The notes under the pieces: generated by a model
What the model saw: only the letters and a program-made list of their open reading frames with translations
Database searches by the model: none
What the model was told of the DNA's origin: nothing
Translations under genes and position numbers: made by a program
In this document: positions 38,519 through 51,590 of the stretch, piece by piece
How positions within the stretch are numbered: the first letter of the stretch is position 1
Layout of the letters: each line of letters begins with the position of its first letter
Source of the DNA: Phoebastria nigripes
Lineage: Eukaryota > Chordata > Aves > Procellariiformes > Diomedeidae
Length of the DNA: 64,000 nucleotides
Assembly (NCBI GenBank): GCA_035582835.1
Contig: JAYKAV010003429.1
Location: 53,998 to 117,997 of the forward strand
Direction: 5' to 3'

Positions 38519-41205
38519 GTAAGCTAGCATGAATTTTGATCCTGGACTCAGGATTTTAAATGTTTGAGATTGGCAGTGCTTCATGCGCATAGTCTTCTTG
38601 GGAGAAATTTTCTTTCAGCTAGTACATGAACCATGAAATTGCTGAAATCAAATGGAGTTTCGGATTGTACATAGAGCACAGGCAGTTTTTCTTTGTTTAC
38701 AGCAGTGGATAAAACAATGTGCCTGATGAGCTAAGCAAATGGAGAAACATTTCTGCAGAGATATGTTGGTTTTTTTTCTCTTGAATTGAACCAGTGAACC
38801 AAATTCTCTGCTGCTATAAATTGTTGCAGATTACAGTTTTGTTAAAGGATTGCTAGTGTGCAGTCTGTGCATCTTCCATCTACTTTCCTGTGCTTACTGT
38901 GCTATAATTCTAGCCAGGGTTCTCTCAGAATTAAGTTTACCACTGATATATCTGATTCCCTTGACAAAGCCAATTTTGGATCACTGAGGACTTCAGAATT
39001 GGCATTGGACTACACAGTGTAGCAAAGGAAGAAAATTTCTTTTGCATGCATTCCTCCAAAGGAAATAATTAAATGGGGGAAAAAAAAGGGGTTGGAATTG
39101 CTTTGGGATAGAATTAAGTATCTGATGGAAAAGCTAAGTTGTTGTCATTGGCAGAAAGATATGGACAGTCTTTCTGAAGAATTAACTGATATTAAAATAT
39201 ATCTCTAGCAGGAATAATTACATCTTGTAAATTATGATCTTCCTAATCCCCATAAACAGTAACAGTCCACAGTAGGTGCTATAGTACTAATGATAATTAT
39301 GTAAAAAGTGTATTGAAATTGCAATTATTAGAACTTTTTTTTTTTCTTAAGATGCTTTATCTGTTGTGGAAATTCAACCTAATTAAATCTTTACAGGTTA
39401 GAAGGTATTTTTTTAAACAACTTCGTTAAATGACTGTGGTAGTTCAAGCAATAATAACTATCAAGGTCATACTTTTCCCTTTCTTTTGTCCATCATATCG
39501 TACAGAATGAGTCAGTTTCTTAAAGCCTCTAATAATGTAGAGGAGAGGCAATAGGCAATGTAGTTAGACCACATGATAAGAGGATTTTTCTTTGGGGGAA
39601 TTTGCAGAAGAAAACTGCCAACATTTTTCCTTACATATGAACTCACTGGAATTTGCATGGCAATCAGGAAATGTTTTGATGCGTGTAAGGAGATGTCCTC
39701 TTAAAAAGTAAAAGAAGTTCATTAGATTTGGGACTAATACCATAGATTCAGAAGACCCAAAAGGAAGTAGTCCCATAAACTAGAGTACATTCACTTATAC
39801 ATTCATTAACATTATAAATAATTACCAAGGATTTGCACATGTGCTAATTTTTATTTTACACATAATAAGTAGTTTCACTGAGTTAAAAAAATGTGTTTAA
39901 TTCCATGTGCAAGTCTTTTCAGAGCCGGCTTCTAACTGCAAGTGCTACAGTATAATCTTGGGTGTCCATACAGGAATGAACGTAATGGGGTGAAGAAAAA
40001 GAACATGATCTTTGCGGTTGGCTTTCCTTTAAAGGAAAAAAAAAAAGCGGGTGTTTGACAGGTGCTCAGAGATATGGAACATTCAAATTGGTCCCAGTAG
40101 AACAGAATTTGTGGGCCAAGCACATGTGAGATGATGCACCGTAAATGCAATCTAAGTTTACACCTGTATTGCATGTGTCTCATCATATCAGATTTAGCTG
40201 GAGTACCAGTCATTTGACTTTCTACTTGATAACCTGTTTCATGCAAATTATCCTTCATTGTCATCTTTAAGGTTGCCAAAATGGACTATCCCACTGCCAC
40301 TATCTTGGGCCTGAAACAAGCATGGTGAGAGGGTAACAGAGAGAGTAGGGCTTCAGTAGAATTTTTCATGTATGATGCTGCTCAGTGTCACTTGCTGTAA
40401 AACTGCTGTAAAACCTCTAACATAAGACTATAGTTCTGGTGGCATGCAAATTTTGTTGATCCTGGTTTCATTTTCCTCCTTTATATTCTTTCTTGTTAAG
40501 ACAAGCAGGAGAAAAGTGGTAAATAATGAAAGTCACTCAAGTTTTACACTCAGTTCAAATTATACCTTAGAATCATGTGAAAAGAGGTGTTTGGAAGAAT
40601 AAATCTGATCTTTTTTGGGCAAAAATTCCAAACTAAATATTTTCTAGCCAAGGATCAAGTATTTTAATTCACAAATATGTGCTGGTGCCTCAAAAGTTCT
40701 GCAATGCAGATTCCTTATGCTCCTTTCTGTAGTGTGAACTTCCTAACTGGATTTTCATCTGCAGTAACCTTTCTTCCCTTTTAGAAATGACAGACAGTTA
40801 CATCATGAAATTTTCTATTTTCTGTTGGAAAAAAACCCCACATTTTTATGGAAAATTTTCAATTTGACCTAGCAAATCTGTTATAAAATTTATGCTTTGT
40901 TCATGTTAGCTCAGGTAATTGGTTTCTCACTTCTGTTTCTGTTTGACCTATAGAAAAGTCTGGCACAAATACATAGGCAGGTAGGATGTGTATGCCATAG
41001 GAACAGATGATATTAAAGGACACCAGCATATTTGAGAAGCTATGATAGTTTCTATTTTATATTGAGCTTAAAGTAAATTTTAAAAGTATTGTATAAAGGG
41101 ATTGTCTGTGGTGGTTTATGTAGTCCCATAAAAAGTACCAGTGCCTTGTTTAATAAAAACAGGACGTAACTTTTCTTATTCTTCTTTTCCTATGGGTTGG
41201 GAAAG

Positions 41206-41221
41206 AAAAAAAAAAAAAAAA

Positions 41222-41251
<30 letters not shown>
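41206..41251. repeat. Poly-A (21 A) followed by (CAAAA)n
   Basis: A21 passes into several CAAAA/CAAAAA units. It looks like a decayed poly-A microsatellite. Confidence 0.9.
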
Positions 41252-41252
<1 letters not shown>

Positions 41253-43613
41253 GAAGTAAAACATCATCAGGCAAATTATAACAGATTACATTAGCGAGAC
41301 AGGCAAAACTCTTAAATGTGAAAGTCAGATGCACTGCTGGATTCTAGTAAGTGGATTTTCTATTTAGCCAGTTGTTTCTCTTCACAATGTTCAACCACCT
41401 AGTGACTGATTTGTGCCAGGTGGCATTTGTCCAAATATGTGATATTTCCATGTCTCTCTTCACAGCTTTCTGGAGACAGACAGATAAAAATACACCAGGA
41501 TATCATTCTACCTGTGGATAGATGAGAATGCATATGAGACTGAGACTCATTTAATAGCAGCCTAAAAATGCAGTAGAAAGCAAGAGTTTATTAATGATTT
41601 TAGGGTAAATGAAATTGCTATTAGAAAGCTAGAGAAAAACTAAGACAACATATTAAATGTGTTTGAAAAAGGAAAATGTGCAAACCAGAAGGATGGATCT
41701 ATACCAAATATAATAAATCACTGTATTGTAAAAGCATAAAATAAATAATACTGTTAACCTCCCTCATTATCAGTGTTCATAGCAGCTTATAGTGAACTTT
41801 GAGTAACTATTGCATTGCAGTCAGCTGCTTGAAGTAAAAAAAGACACTACATAACTCTCAGATTGACAGAGCTCTCTTGTTTATTTTGAATCGGAGAGCC
41901 CAGAATTTTGCTGTAGTGCCTACCAGTTTGGAGCTTCTAAGGTAGGTCTCCCACGCAGAACTTCAGGAAGGCAAAGAAATCAATGTTTCCCATTTCCTTC
42001 TCTGTGCTGAAGACTCCCATTCAGGAACTTGATGTAGGGCATATCTGTGAGACTTCATCAAAGGGACTTTGTGCTCAGACAGAAAGAGTCTTACAGGAAA
42101 AAAGCTTGGAGGTGATCTCCTTACCAACTGGCAAGGAATATTTTCATTCCCTTTTTTTAGCGGGTCTAAAATAGGAGCCACATGTTGGTGATATTACAAG
42201 GTCTCTGAAAGGGAAGACAAAAGATCTTAACTACTTTGCAGACAAGATGTCCCAGAAGAGTGTATAAGAAAAATGATTCATAAAAATTGACCTTTTATGT
42301 GAACTTGGCCAAGAATAAAAGGATTAGAAAAATGATGAACAGTAAATGCGACTTTTATTGCAAACAGTTTTGCATCTGAGTAATTTTTGCAATACTTAAT
42401 ATCTCTGCTTTCCAAACTGTGAAAGCTACTTCTTCTCACTGAAGATTTTATAGCAGGAAAAGAACAAAAAAAGCAATGCACAGCATACTTAACTTGTGGT
42501 TGATATCTTGGACTTTTGTGTATATTCGAAGAATAGGACTAGACTGTAGCAGAGCATTACCATGTTCAAGACACAGAAAGGTACTCATTAAGAGCACCTT
42601 ACTCTTGCTCCTTATACCCTCATACCGTTTTAGACTCCCTCTCCACTGTCCATGGAGGAAGCCTGAAATTAGCTTTTGTTAGTATTCCTCAATTACCAAG
42701 CTGTAGTTATATGGTATCTTTTAGAAAAGTTCATGGGNTTGTCAAACCCTGCTGTTTAAAAGCTGTAGAAGTTAGACCATTAGCNGCTTTTGAAAAATAT
42801 GTTTTCCTCTTTATTTTTCTCTCTCCAAGGTTTTGTAGCAGTATTGATCTTCAAGTCAATGCATTATTATGTTGTTCTGTGAGACCACTCATATCCTATT
42901 GCTATGTAAGTGCAGCCACTGAAAAAAAAGTGTATTTTTAAGGAAATAATACTTGGATTACAAGCAAAATCAAAAGAAGGAAAAGCAACAAAAGGAATTT
43001 CACTTGAATCTACGATCAATAATATTTGACCTTATCCAGTGTTTAATTGGTTGGTTCTTCAAGTCTTTAAAATGGTGGATTGCTTACCCTGGTTAGTGGA
43101 GCTGTTTTACAGCAACTATGTACCTTTGTATTGATCAGGGCTGTGTGCTTGGTCATGATTACACTGTAAATGAATAGTTCAGTTGGAAAAATTTACTTGA
43201 GCACTGTTACCTTTTAATAAGTCGCCACATGTTCACAGAGTGGTGCAAATCTTCAGTTCTGTTCCAGAACTGAAAGATGATGAAGCAATAATATTATGAG
43301 ACAATTTATAAGGCAATGTTATCAAACTGGAAAGATTAAAGTTGAAATAGAAAGGACTTGCAAGCTGTGGAGTTCAATGGAGTTCAACAAGGAGCTGTCA
43401 ATACTTTTGCTTAGTTTTGTTTTTTTCTTCGAATTTATTTCACTACTGCTGTATGGAAATATACATATGTTGAAATACGTGCTTATCCATGCACATGTGT
43501 GTGCCTACACAAGTTTGGATGTGTCCTCTAAGCAGAATTATGATCAAGCAAGTGCATTTATATATCTCCTTGTGCTTTATGTGGTCTTGAGTAAAGAAGG
43601 AATATTTATTTTT

Positions 43614-43745
43614 TCCTTTCTTCTTCTCCTTCCTCTCCTTCCCCTTCCCCTTCCCCTTCCCCTTCCCCTTCTGCTGCTTCTGCTTCTTCTGCTTCTTCTG
43701 CTTCTGCTTCTAGTTCTAGTTCTTATTCTAGTTTTACTTTTATCC
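43614..43745. repeat. Compound pyrimidine microsatellite
   Basis: Three phases: TCTTCTCC-type, then (CCCCTT)n at about 43637-43670, then (TTCTGC)n/(TTC)n to about 43710, then TAGTTC/TATTCTAG units. It produces a 161-codon plus-strand ORF (43296-43781) whose second half is a leucine/proline run, and a minus-strand Arg/Ser/Gly-rich 84-codon ORF. Both are artefacts of the repeat. The long purine/pyrimidine asymmetry could form triplex DNA. Confidence 0.95.
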
Positions 43746-45640
43746 TTGCTAAAATTTAGGACTTCAGTTAAAGGTGGATGATTACCAGCTACTGACAGCA
43801 GACATTTAGCAGTCAGAGATACTTTGCCCAAAAGAACTAAGATGTTTATTACCTATAGTTTTGTTCATTTTCTTTACTGCATTAAATTTAAGTATATTTC
43901 TTCAGCTTCTGTGAAATATAATAATTTAAATTAAAAGCTCTAGATTCTTCTCTTAAGTCAGTGTTACCTTCAGAGTGTATCTTTTTATTGCTGTGATTAA
44001 CAGGAATTCCTCTACTTACTAAACCTTCAGCTTCAGGAGGATTCCAGTAACATCACAGCCAAGTACAGAAATCCTAAAAAGAACTCATTACCTAAATTGT
44101 GTGTCCTTGTATTATTATACAAATCATTCAGCAAAACATTTTTGTTATCATTAAACAGCCAGTTGGCTCTTGTGTGCTGGTATGCAACCATGATAACTTC
44201 AGCTGAGGAGATATTTAGTGTTGCGGTGCGTAAAATAAACACATAACTGTTGACATGACATATTTAGGACAAAAGAAGCATGCACGCATACAGTATTTAA
44301 AAGAAAAATTCCATGCTGAAGATTTCTGGTTTTGAGCCACTGTACAATTTGTTCATATAAATCCTTTGCGGAGTTTATTTTTCAGTTATGAATTCAGAGC
44401 ATACCCTACAGCACATTCTCATGCAGGAGTGACTAATTGAGGGAATTCTTTCTATTATTTATGGACTTTACATTAGCTTAAAATTCCTCATATTTCACAA
44501 ACAGTTTCTCTAGGATGGAGGAGCAGAACCTTGATCTAGATTCTCCAGTTAGATTCAGTTAAATTCATGTAACATTACTACTTCTCAGCCGGTGCAACAA
44601 CACTGGTTTTATCTGAAGAAAATGTTTGTCCGAGCTGAGAGAGCATGCTGCATCTTTTAATGGAATTATTTTTCACTGGAAACATGGCGGGACAGCAATT
44701 ACAGCAAAGAATGGGTATAATGGAGTATGGATTGCAAAGCATATAAGACAAGAGTAGAGGAAGCTTTAAAGATAGCTGATTACTCGAGACTGTTTTGTAG
44801 ATTGTAGATTCATACCATAATCAGTGTTCACAGTGCAATTGAGTAGATTTATCTGGAAAAATTCTGTTGTCTTAAGTTAAAAATTATTCACAACAAAGAG
44901 CCTAATTATCTGAGTATGCACATATAAAGGAAGCCAATAACAGATTTATATGTGGATTTTTTTTCACCGGAAAGACAGTGTGTTTTAACAGTGAAATCTG
45001 AGTATTTGAACAGTGAAAAACTTATTTTCTTAATGTAAGTAACAAGTATAACAATTTTTTGTCCTACAAGTGTCGTTTTCTTCACCAGACATACCTTTTT
45101 GGTTTGGAGGACATTTTTCTTCTGGGTGACCTTTCAAACAATCATCTGTAAGCAGACAAGTGTAATGAATCACCTTCTGTTTTCACTTTTCAGTTCCACT
45201 AGGTATTTGTGACAGGGTAGTTCATTACAGTATTTTCTTTTGGAAGTTTCCTCAAACTTTTTTCTTAATGAAAGGCATTTTTTTTCCCTCCTTTAAGAAA
45301 AAAAAAAAATATGATCAAGTGTTTCTGGAAAAGTCTTGACAGAACAGTGAAATGTAAACAGTAATTCCAAGCACTGGATAAAATGTGACACAGGCCAGGA
45401 TACTATTTGTGGCAGTAACATTTGATGTAGGAGATTTACAGTTATATGGGTTTTCAAATGCAGACCAAAATCTCGAGGTGGGGGGAGGGGCACGGGGAAA
45501 GTTCTTGCCCTTAGTCCAAGTTTATTTTTATTAACTGAACGTTTTTAATGGTTTGTTCATATATATAATTCCAGTCAACCAAATTACATTTTTTTTTNAT
45601 TAGCAGAAAATTACACAAATTACAACAAAGTCTTTGATGT
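43746..45640. other. AT-rich noncoding DNA
   Basis: No recognised gene or repeat family. An A12 run lies at about 45298-45309 and a GGGGGGAGGGG word near 45480-45490. Confidence 0.55.
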
Positions 45641-45885
45641 ATTTTATTGGTTTTGCTACAGAGACTCCCTATACAATAAATATGCCTGGGACTGTGTCAA
45701 GGCAATGAGACCAACTGGATAGCCCGCGTCTACGTGAGCCAGCGCAGTCAGTCTCCGGAGCAGCGTGGCTGCATGCCGCCTGCCTGCTGGGAGCAATCCC
45801 TGCCCTGTGCTCTGCCCCCCGCTGTTCCTGGGAGAGGTTGTTCCAGGAGAAAACCACCCCAGGCGCAATCTCACTCAGGCACTGG
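45641..45885 (-). other. GC-rich islet ending in minus-strand AATAAA
   Basis: About 200 bp of G+C-rich, CpG-containing DNA (45715-45870) sits in AT-rich surroundings. Read on the minus strand it runs into TATTTATTG, then CCAATAAAAT (AATAAA at 45643-45648), then about 40 bp further on an A-run (45590-45597). That order resembles a transcript 3' end or an LTR R/U5. Two overlapping minus-strand ORFs (72 and 75 codons) and one plus-strand ORF (68 codons) cross it, with no recognised domain. It could be a retroposed 3' UTR, an LTR fragment or a chance patch. Confidence 0.35.
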
Positions 45886-48584
45886 GTTTTTTTCAATTAC
45901 TGACTGTGAGCCACTGAAACAACTGAGAGGTTACCTTTAGTGGGTTAACCTTCTAGGCTATTTGACTGGGTTACCTAAAATAAAAGGGACAAAATAATCC
46001 CAAATCTAAAATAATCTCTGTTAGAGACATATATATGGCTAGACATGAAATTACACCTGTTTGCAATCATACCCATTTCTCTCATACAAAGAATATCAAG
46101 TGATTCATAAAGGCTAATTAATTGAAGATTTTATATAACAAAATGCATATATGTCAGTGATGTAGAAAGCAAACTACTGTTTGAAACTATTCCCCCACTA
46201 GTCAACATTGTGAATAAAACAAAAAAAACCCAAAGCTAGACTTTATTTTCATAATGATAATTCAGATCTAGAATGTAAACCCCCAAAATTAAGTTAAAAT
46301 AAATCCAATTATAAATTATATTTTTTCGTAAACTTAATTTAAATGAACCTCCAATTGTGCAGAATTTCACCTGCATTATTGGAGGCTATCCTCTGAAAAG
46401 TAATAAAATTAATTTTTACCCTAAGTTATATTAGAGTCATATGCTCTTTCTAGTCAGTTTATTTAGAAACACTATATTTCATACTTATTGCTCTGCACAA
46501 ATTTTATAATTTTGTGATTTGATTTAATTTCCTTTCCTGTGCTTAGCATGTTCACTAAGGAGGGGGAAAAATACTTTACTTTGTGTCCATTTTATCTCAA
46601 AATTCACAATTCTTCAACAAAAAATTGTTTCTTTTTTTTTTTTTTACTTTTTAAACCTGTAATTGTTGTTTTATAGTTGATATTCTGATTTTTTTGAAGT
46701 TGTGAAATAGTTTTAGCTGTATTTGCAAGACTATGTATGCTTACCACATAATTAAAAATCTGCATCAGGATTTTGAATATTTTTCCTTATAATGGATTCA
46801 TGTCTTTAAGAAGTTCTCTTTCAACAGCATTGCTTCTTATTTAATATTTATAATCTGATTTCTTTTTCTGAATATCATGTATGCTAAGAGATGGTATAGC
46901 AGAGGATATTATATATAAAAATTTCAGCATGAAAATACATGAAAAACTGAATATACTCCAGTGATTAGTTTTAAAATTTGTTCTGAAATATCTTGCCTAG
47001 TAAACTTTTCATTTGTTATATTTATTACTGGACTTTGTAGTCAAAAATACCATGGCATTAAGCAGAAAAAATGTTGGTAAAAGATGTTAGTTTGCAATTA
47101 AAGCCAGGGATTCTGATATTATTTACACCACTAAACTTGAAATAATGTTAGTGGAGCACTTCTCAGTTTGAGTTCAATATCGGGTTTTGGCTGGGAATAG
47201 GCAGTAACTCAGATAAGTATCTGACAACATTTTTCTTTAAAACACTTTTTCTCAGATGCTTCAAGGGGGAAAAAAAAAAAAGGGGGCCAGCTGCAGCTTG
47301 CTTCAGATAGCAGAGAGCAGGGAAAGTGCCATCCTCACACTTTATTCATTATTTAACCCTTATTATTTCTTCATTGCATTTTCAAAAGTTTCCAAATGCA
47401 ATTCATGAGTAGAATACTGAGATCTGTATCATCAGTTACTCTGAAAAGTATGACTATTTCAAACCTTTTGATTATAGATTGCCAGGAGTGTAGCCTTCCA
47501 TGTGTCTATTTTACATATCTAATTTGGCCTTAGATAATCTAAAGGAGCACCTCACGGGTCTTTTTGGTTAACGTTTATAGTACGTGAATGTGTTGCATTT
47601 TTTCTCTTCTTTGAACACCAAAAGCTCATCTGGATAAAAGAGGACTTCTGTAAACTTACTTAAGGGTAGTGGAAATTCTCCAAGGAAATCCTGTCATTCA
47701 AAAAAAAATTCTGTCTATGCAAGAGCTATATAAACCTGATCCTCATGACTACACTACCTATAATTCAAATCAAATCATATATAAACTGGCATTGGGTCAT
47801 AGCAAAAGATACAGCTGTTATTGCTGTGAAGTGATGGATGGATTTATATAATAATGTCAAAACCTGATATTGATTCATGAAGGTTCTGCTACTTTCAAAA
47901 TAAGCAACCTTCACCTTGCCTTCAAAATTTTGGGGGGTAGGGAACAGTTTCACTTTCTTGGTCTAGATAGATATTTCAAAAGCTCGTTCCCTGATACTTG
48001 TTATACCCACAAACTATTTGTGCTAGCTGTTTGCATGATTTACAGCAGAAGGGATTCAGTCTACATGAGAAATCATTGTCTGGAATAAATAGTACAGTGG
48101 TGGTATGCACAGCATAGAAGATCACCTGAGGTGAGCGGCGGCCAAGAGGGTGTGATGCGAGTTAAGTTACGTATGCTTTACTTATAACTGTTTAACATTT
48201 CTTTGTGATGTGTGGGTGACATGATGCACACTGTGAATCTTAAACATTTGCATTTCTGTTCCAGCTTCAAGGAGGGAGAAATACTGTGTTCTGTATTAAT
48301 TGGATATCTTTGGCTCAAGCTTTTAAGTGTGACAAATGGAGATGTGCCAAACTGCCTGAAAGTAATTTGGGCTGTCAGTGAACCACAGTGGCTGCCAGTT
48401 TGCAGACAATTTCTAGTCTTCTTGGGTCTGTCACATCTCTTTCACACTACCTATTTACCATCTGAATAGAGAGCCAGCACTCTACGACATAAATAAATGT
48501 ATTCATCTTTAATATGAGAATGTTTCTGTGAGGGACTTGTGTTACATTGTGCCACACATCATAAACCAACCTGAGCTTCTGCAA
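45886..48584. other. AT-rich noncoding DNA
   Basis: No gene or transposon recognised. T14 near 46631-46645, and an A12 run followed by GGGGGCC near 47270-47288. Confidence 0.55.
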
Positions 48585-48945
48585 TGACACAAATTGGCAA
48601 CAGGTCTCCTCAAGCAAGCAACAATTAAAGTGCTGCTGGAAGCCAAAGAACGTAATTAATAAGCAGGTGACTTCGAGGTTGCCACGTAATTTTCTCATGT
48701 TGGAATGCTGTTTGTGTTAGATTAGCTCATTCTCTCCAGGACACCTGAAAGTATATTTGCGATAGAACAAACAACCTACCCCTGCAGATGCAACAGCAGA
48801 AGGCTTTGTTGCTTTATGAGTCTAGTCCAAAGCAGCCTTATGCTCCTTAGTTTACAGGAAATCCAGGGTAAACCTTTTATTTACAAATAGGGAACACTTG
48901 CCAGAACAGAATAAAAAAGCAGCTGATTAATCAGCATGCAGCTTT
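48585..48945. promoter_or_regulatory. Candidate conserved noncoding element
   Basis: Repeat-free, compositionally even segment with words typical of developmental enhancers: CAATTAAAGTGC, CGTAATTAATAAG, CACGTAATTTTC, and a perfect 14-bp palindrome GCTGATTAATCAGC (48922-48935) containing facing TAAT homeodomain cores. Conservation cannot be tested here, so this remains a pattern-based guess. Confidence 0.2.
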
Positions 48946-49559
48946 CATCTTGAAGGGCCTAGCTGCCTGGACCTTTTTAACACTTGGAAGATTAGCCTTC
49001 GTGAGAGAAATGTTGTGTGGAAATGCCTTTGATAGCTCTGTGATTAAATCTATTATGCTTTGGAAAGGGGATAGCACCGGGTTTGAACAAGTCTGCATGA
49101 TAGACAGAGAATGTTCATGGCTAGGGAAAAAAATTACCTCGTTATAGTTCTGTACTGCTGCCCTTTGAAGCAAAATGAGAGGAAAGCTTGCTCTGGTACT
49201 TCAGCTGATAAAATCTGCTTTCTGGAACATGACCAAGTCTCAACATATCATCTACGAGAAATAAGGCAGACAAAGGATTGTATTCCTAAACAGGCTTGGA
49301 ATATCTTGGCAACTGCTAAGAAAACACAAATAAGGAACAGTGCCCTGCTAGTTCGACCCTTAAATTATGCAGCTGTTCATTACCAGAATTATATATCTCA
49401 TGCTGCCCTTTGGAAGGAAGGCATGGTGCACAGAGCTGGAACAATTACTGAATTATAGTACAATAAGAAAGACTCCTAAAGTGTCACATGCATGTAGAGG
49501 AAGATAAGAAAGGCCAGCTTAAGTTCTTGGCATTTTAAAGAAGGCAATCAAGAAACCCT
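48946..49559. other. Noncoding DNA, nothing recognised
   Basis: A 115-codon plus-strand ORF (49111-49458) shows no known domain and its codon use resembles the flanks. Not called. Confidence 0.5.
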
Positions 49560-50130
49560 TTGAATTCTTTGGTTTTCTTTCCCTGCAGTTCATCTACATT
49601 TTTATGCAAGTCTGACAAAGCATCCCATTCATGTGTCAGCACTCTCCTCTCTGGATGCATTAGTGTTTATTACAGGCTGAATTTGCAGATGCTACCATTT
49701 GAAAACAGTAATAGAGCCAGTTGTGTGGCCTTAATATTTATATAATTACTAATGATTTCATGTTTCCCTCCCCAGTGCTTCTGAAATAAAACCGGCTACA
49801 TTAGCATGGTCAAGCATAACAGTGCTCGATACAATCCTGTAAGCCTAAATTGTTTTGCCATAACAGGCTTTGAATTTTATTCTGAAATAAAATATGTTGT
49901 GTTAATCAGCTTACCGTTAATGAATGATTTGAGTGACATATTTGGCATATTTTTGCACATTTAGCTATGATCTGATTTTTTTTATATTAATCACACATAA
50001 AATGTATACGCTGAAGAGTGTGCTGGAGTGTCTTGAATCTTTTGTATTTCCTGATTTGAAAATAATATGTTGTATTTTTCATCTCCCAAAAGCTTATCCG
50101 GGACTATGGTCTGGAAATTAGCCTAATAAA
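49560..50130. promoter_or_regulatory. Candidate conserved noncoding element
   Basis: Repeat-free stretch with clustered homeodomain- and POU-like words: TATAATTACTAATGATTTC, TTAATCAGCTTACCGTTAATG, AATGATTTGAGTGACA. No microsatellite or transposon. Tentative for the same reason as the element at 48.6 kb. Confidence 0.2.
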
Positions 50131-51439
50131 ACATTTTTTGTGTTCCTTATAGTTATATTTTCAGATACGGTTTCTCTTCATGCATTTGGATTGTACTGAG
50201 AATATCCATAATCGTACCCGTCCTTTTGATGAAGCAAAAGTCATAGATAAGATACTACTTATCCAGAAATAAAGCCTGTTGATAAAAAGTAAGAATTGCA
50301 CTCTCCCAGTATATTTAGTACAATAGCGTTCAATATGGCTGTGTGTTAAATGCTTCCTGATTACCTGAAGAAAGGTAATTTAAAAATACATCAGGTTCCC
50401 TCTTTTATTTAATTCGTTGGGAGTAGGAGATTTCAGTTATTTCTATGTTTTAAAATTTTAAAAAAAGAATTAATAGATGTTGGTAGACTAGTAGAGCATT
50501 TAAGGATGTATGTTTTGTTGTTCATCTGTTGGTTTTTATTATATTATTTTGTCCAGAGTTTTGAAGATGTTGGGTTCAGTAAATTCTCTGTAAATCAGAA
50601 CCAAATTCTAAGTAATCATTCCGTAAAAATATACAAAGGAATTATTAAGGAAGATGAATGTTTTAGAATCTGTCCCTCTGTTTTGTAAATATTATGTGAC
50701 CTAAGAAAAAGTAAAAACAAAGCAAAACCTTTTGATTGTAAAGATGAAAAAAGGAATGACTTGCCCCTTAGAGGATCCAGCTAACAGGGTCTATATGTCT
50801 AGAGTTTGGGAATGATGTGTGAACACAGAGGGAGCTCTGACAGGCTTACAGAGCGGCTATGCCTAAGAAACAGCATCCCCATTATCAGAGCTGAAAGACA
50901 CTTTTATTGCTTTTATCTCAGATGCTCTGTAACTATGTTCACAGAGTAGCTTTACCAGAACTTCTAAGGATTGTGTGTGAGGGTTCTTGTGTCTTTTGTC
51001 TTATATTCCATTCATTTTGCTCTGCTGTAAGCTAGTCATTAAGAGCTTGTATCACTGCTAATATCAATAAAATCTCTGTTGTGTAGACTGGGCAGAAGTC
51101 ACTTTTACCTTTGCTGCTTTCTCAGTGACCCAAGAATATGATGCTTGAGAAGGGAAATAATTAACAAAGTCATTAATGCTTGTCGCTGGCTACTTGAACA
51201 AGCACCTAATCACTGTTCAAGTAGTAAAGTGCTTACATTACAAGGGAAGGTGTAACTGTCTTCTGCAACGACAGCTCAAAATTCTTTTAAAGATAAAAGA
51301 CTTTTATTTAGAAGTCTTCAAGACATCTGTCCATCTTGTAGTCAGTTTCCAAAACTTAAGCAGACCTAAATCAGAAGCAAACAAAGTCATGTGAAAATCC
51401 ACCATCAAGAGAGTAACTGTAGTTCTCTCTTTGACAAAA
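50131..51439. other. AT-rich noncoding DNA
   Basis: Nothing recognised. ORFs are 60-72 codons without motifs. Confidence 0.5.
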
Positions 51440-51590
51440 CCATGCTCTGGCGGAGGAGCCCCTGCAGGGACCTCCTGTGCAGGCTTCTGGTCTCAGGGCC
51501 ACACGCTCATGATGCAAGTTACACATGGACACCGCTGTGCCTGCACGGCTCCTGTTCCGACTGGTGCTGGGTTGTGAGTGGGCTTCCTGT
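51440..51590. other. GC-rich islet, origin unknown
   Basis: About 140 bp of G+C-rich sequence in AT-rich flanks, with CCTGCAGG and a nearby CCTGTGCAGG. A 79-codon plus-strand ORF (51391-51630) crosses it but has no recognised domain. It could be a remnant exon, a repeat piece or a small regulatory patch. Confidence 0.3.

Larger units (their letters stand above)
36138..43613. other. Long AT-rich noncoding stretch with homopolymers
   Basis: About 7.5 kb without recognisable genes or transposon bodies. It contains A-rich or T-rich runs (listed separately at 37284, 38499 and 41206), C-runs near 37712-37729, T runs near 39336-39346 and A runs near 40037-40048. ORFs of 102, 115 and 96 codons lie on the minus strand without known domains. 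Confidence 0.55.

Noticed and set aside
43296..43781. 161-codon plus-strand ORF, the longest in the window
   Set aside because: Its second half is a leucine/proline run encoded by the pyrimidine microsatellite, and the first half has no domain.
43577..43831. Minus-strand Arg/Ser/Gly-rich ORF resembling an RS-domain protein
   Set aside because: It is the complement of the same microsatellite, so composition alone explains it.
49111..49458. 115-codon plus-strand ORF
   Set aside because: No domain match recognised and no compositional difference from the flanks.
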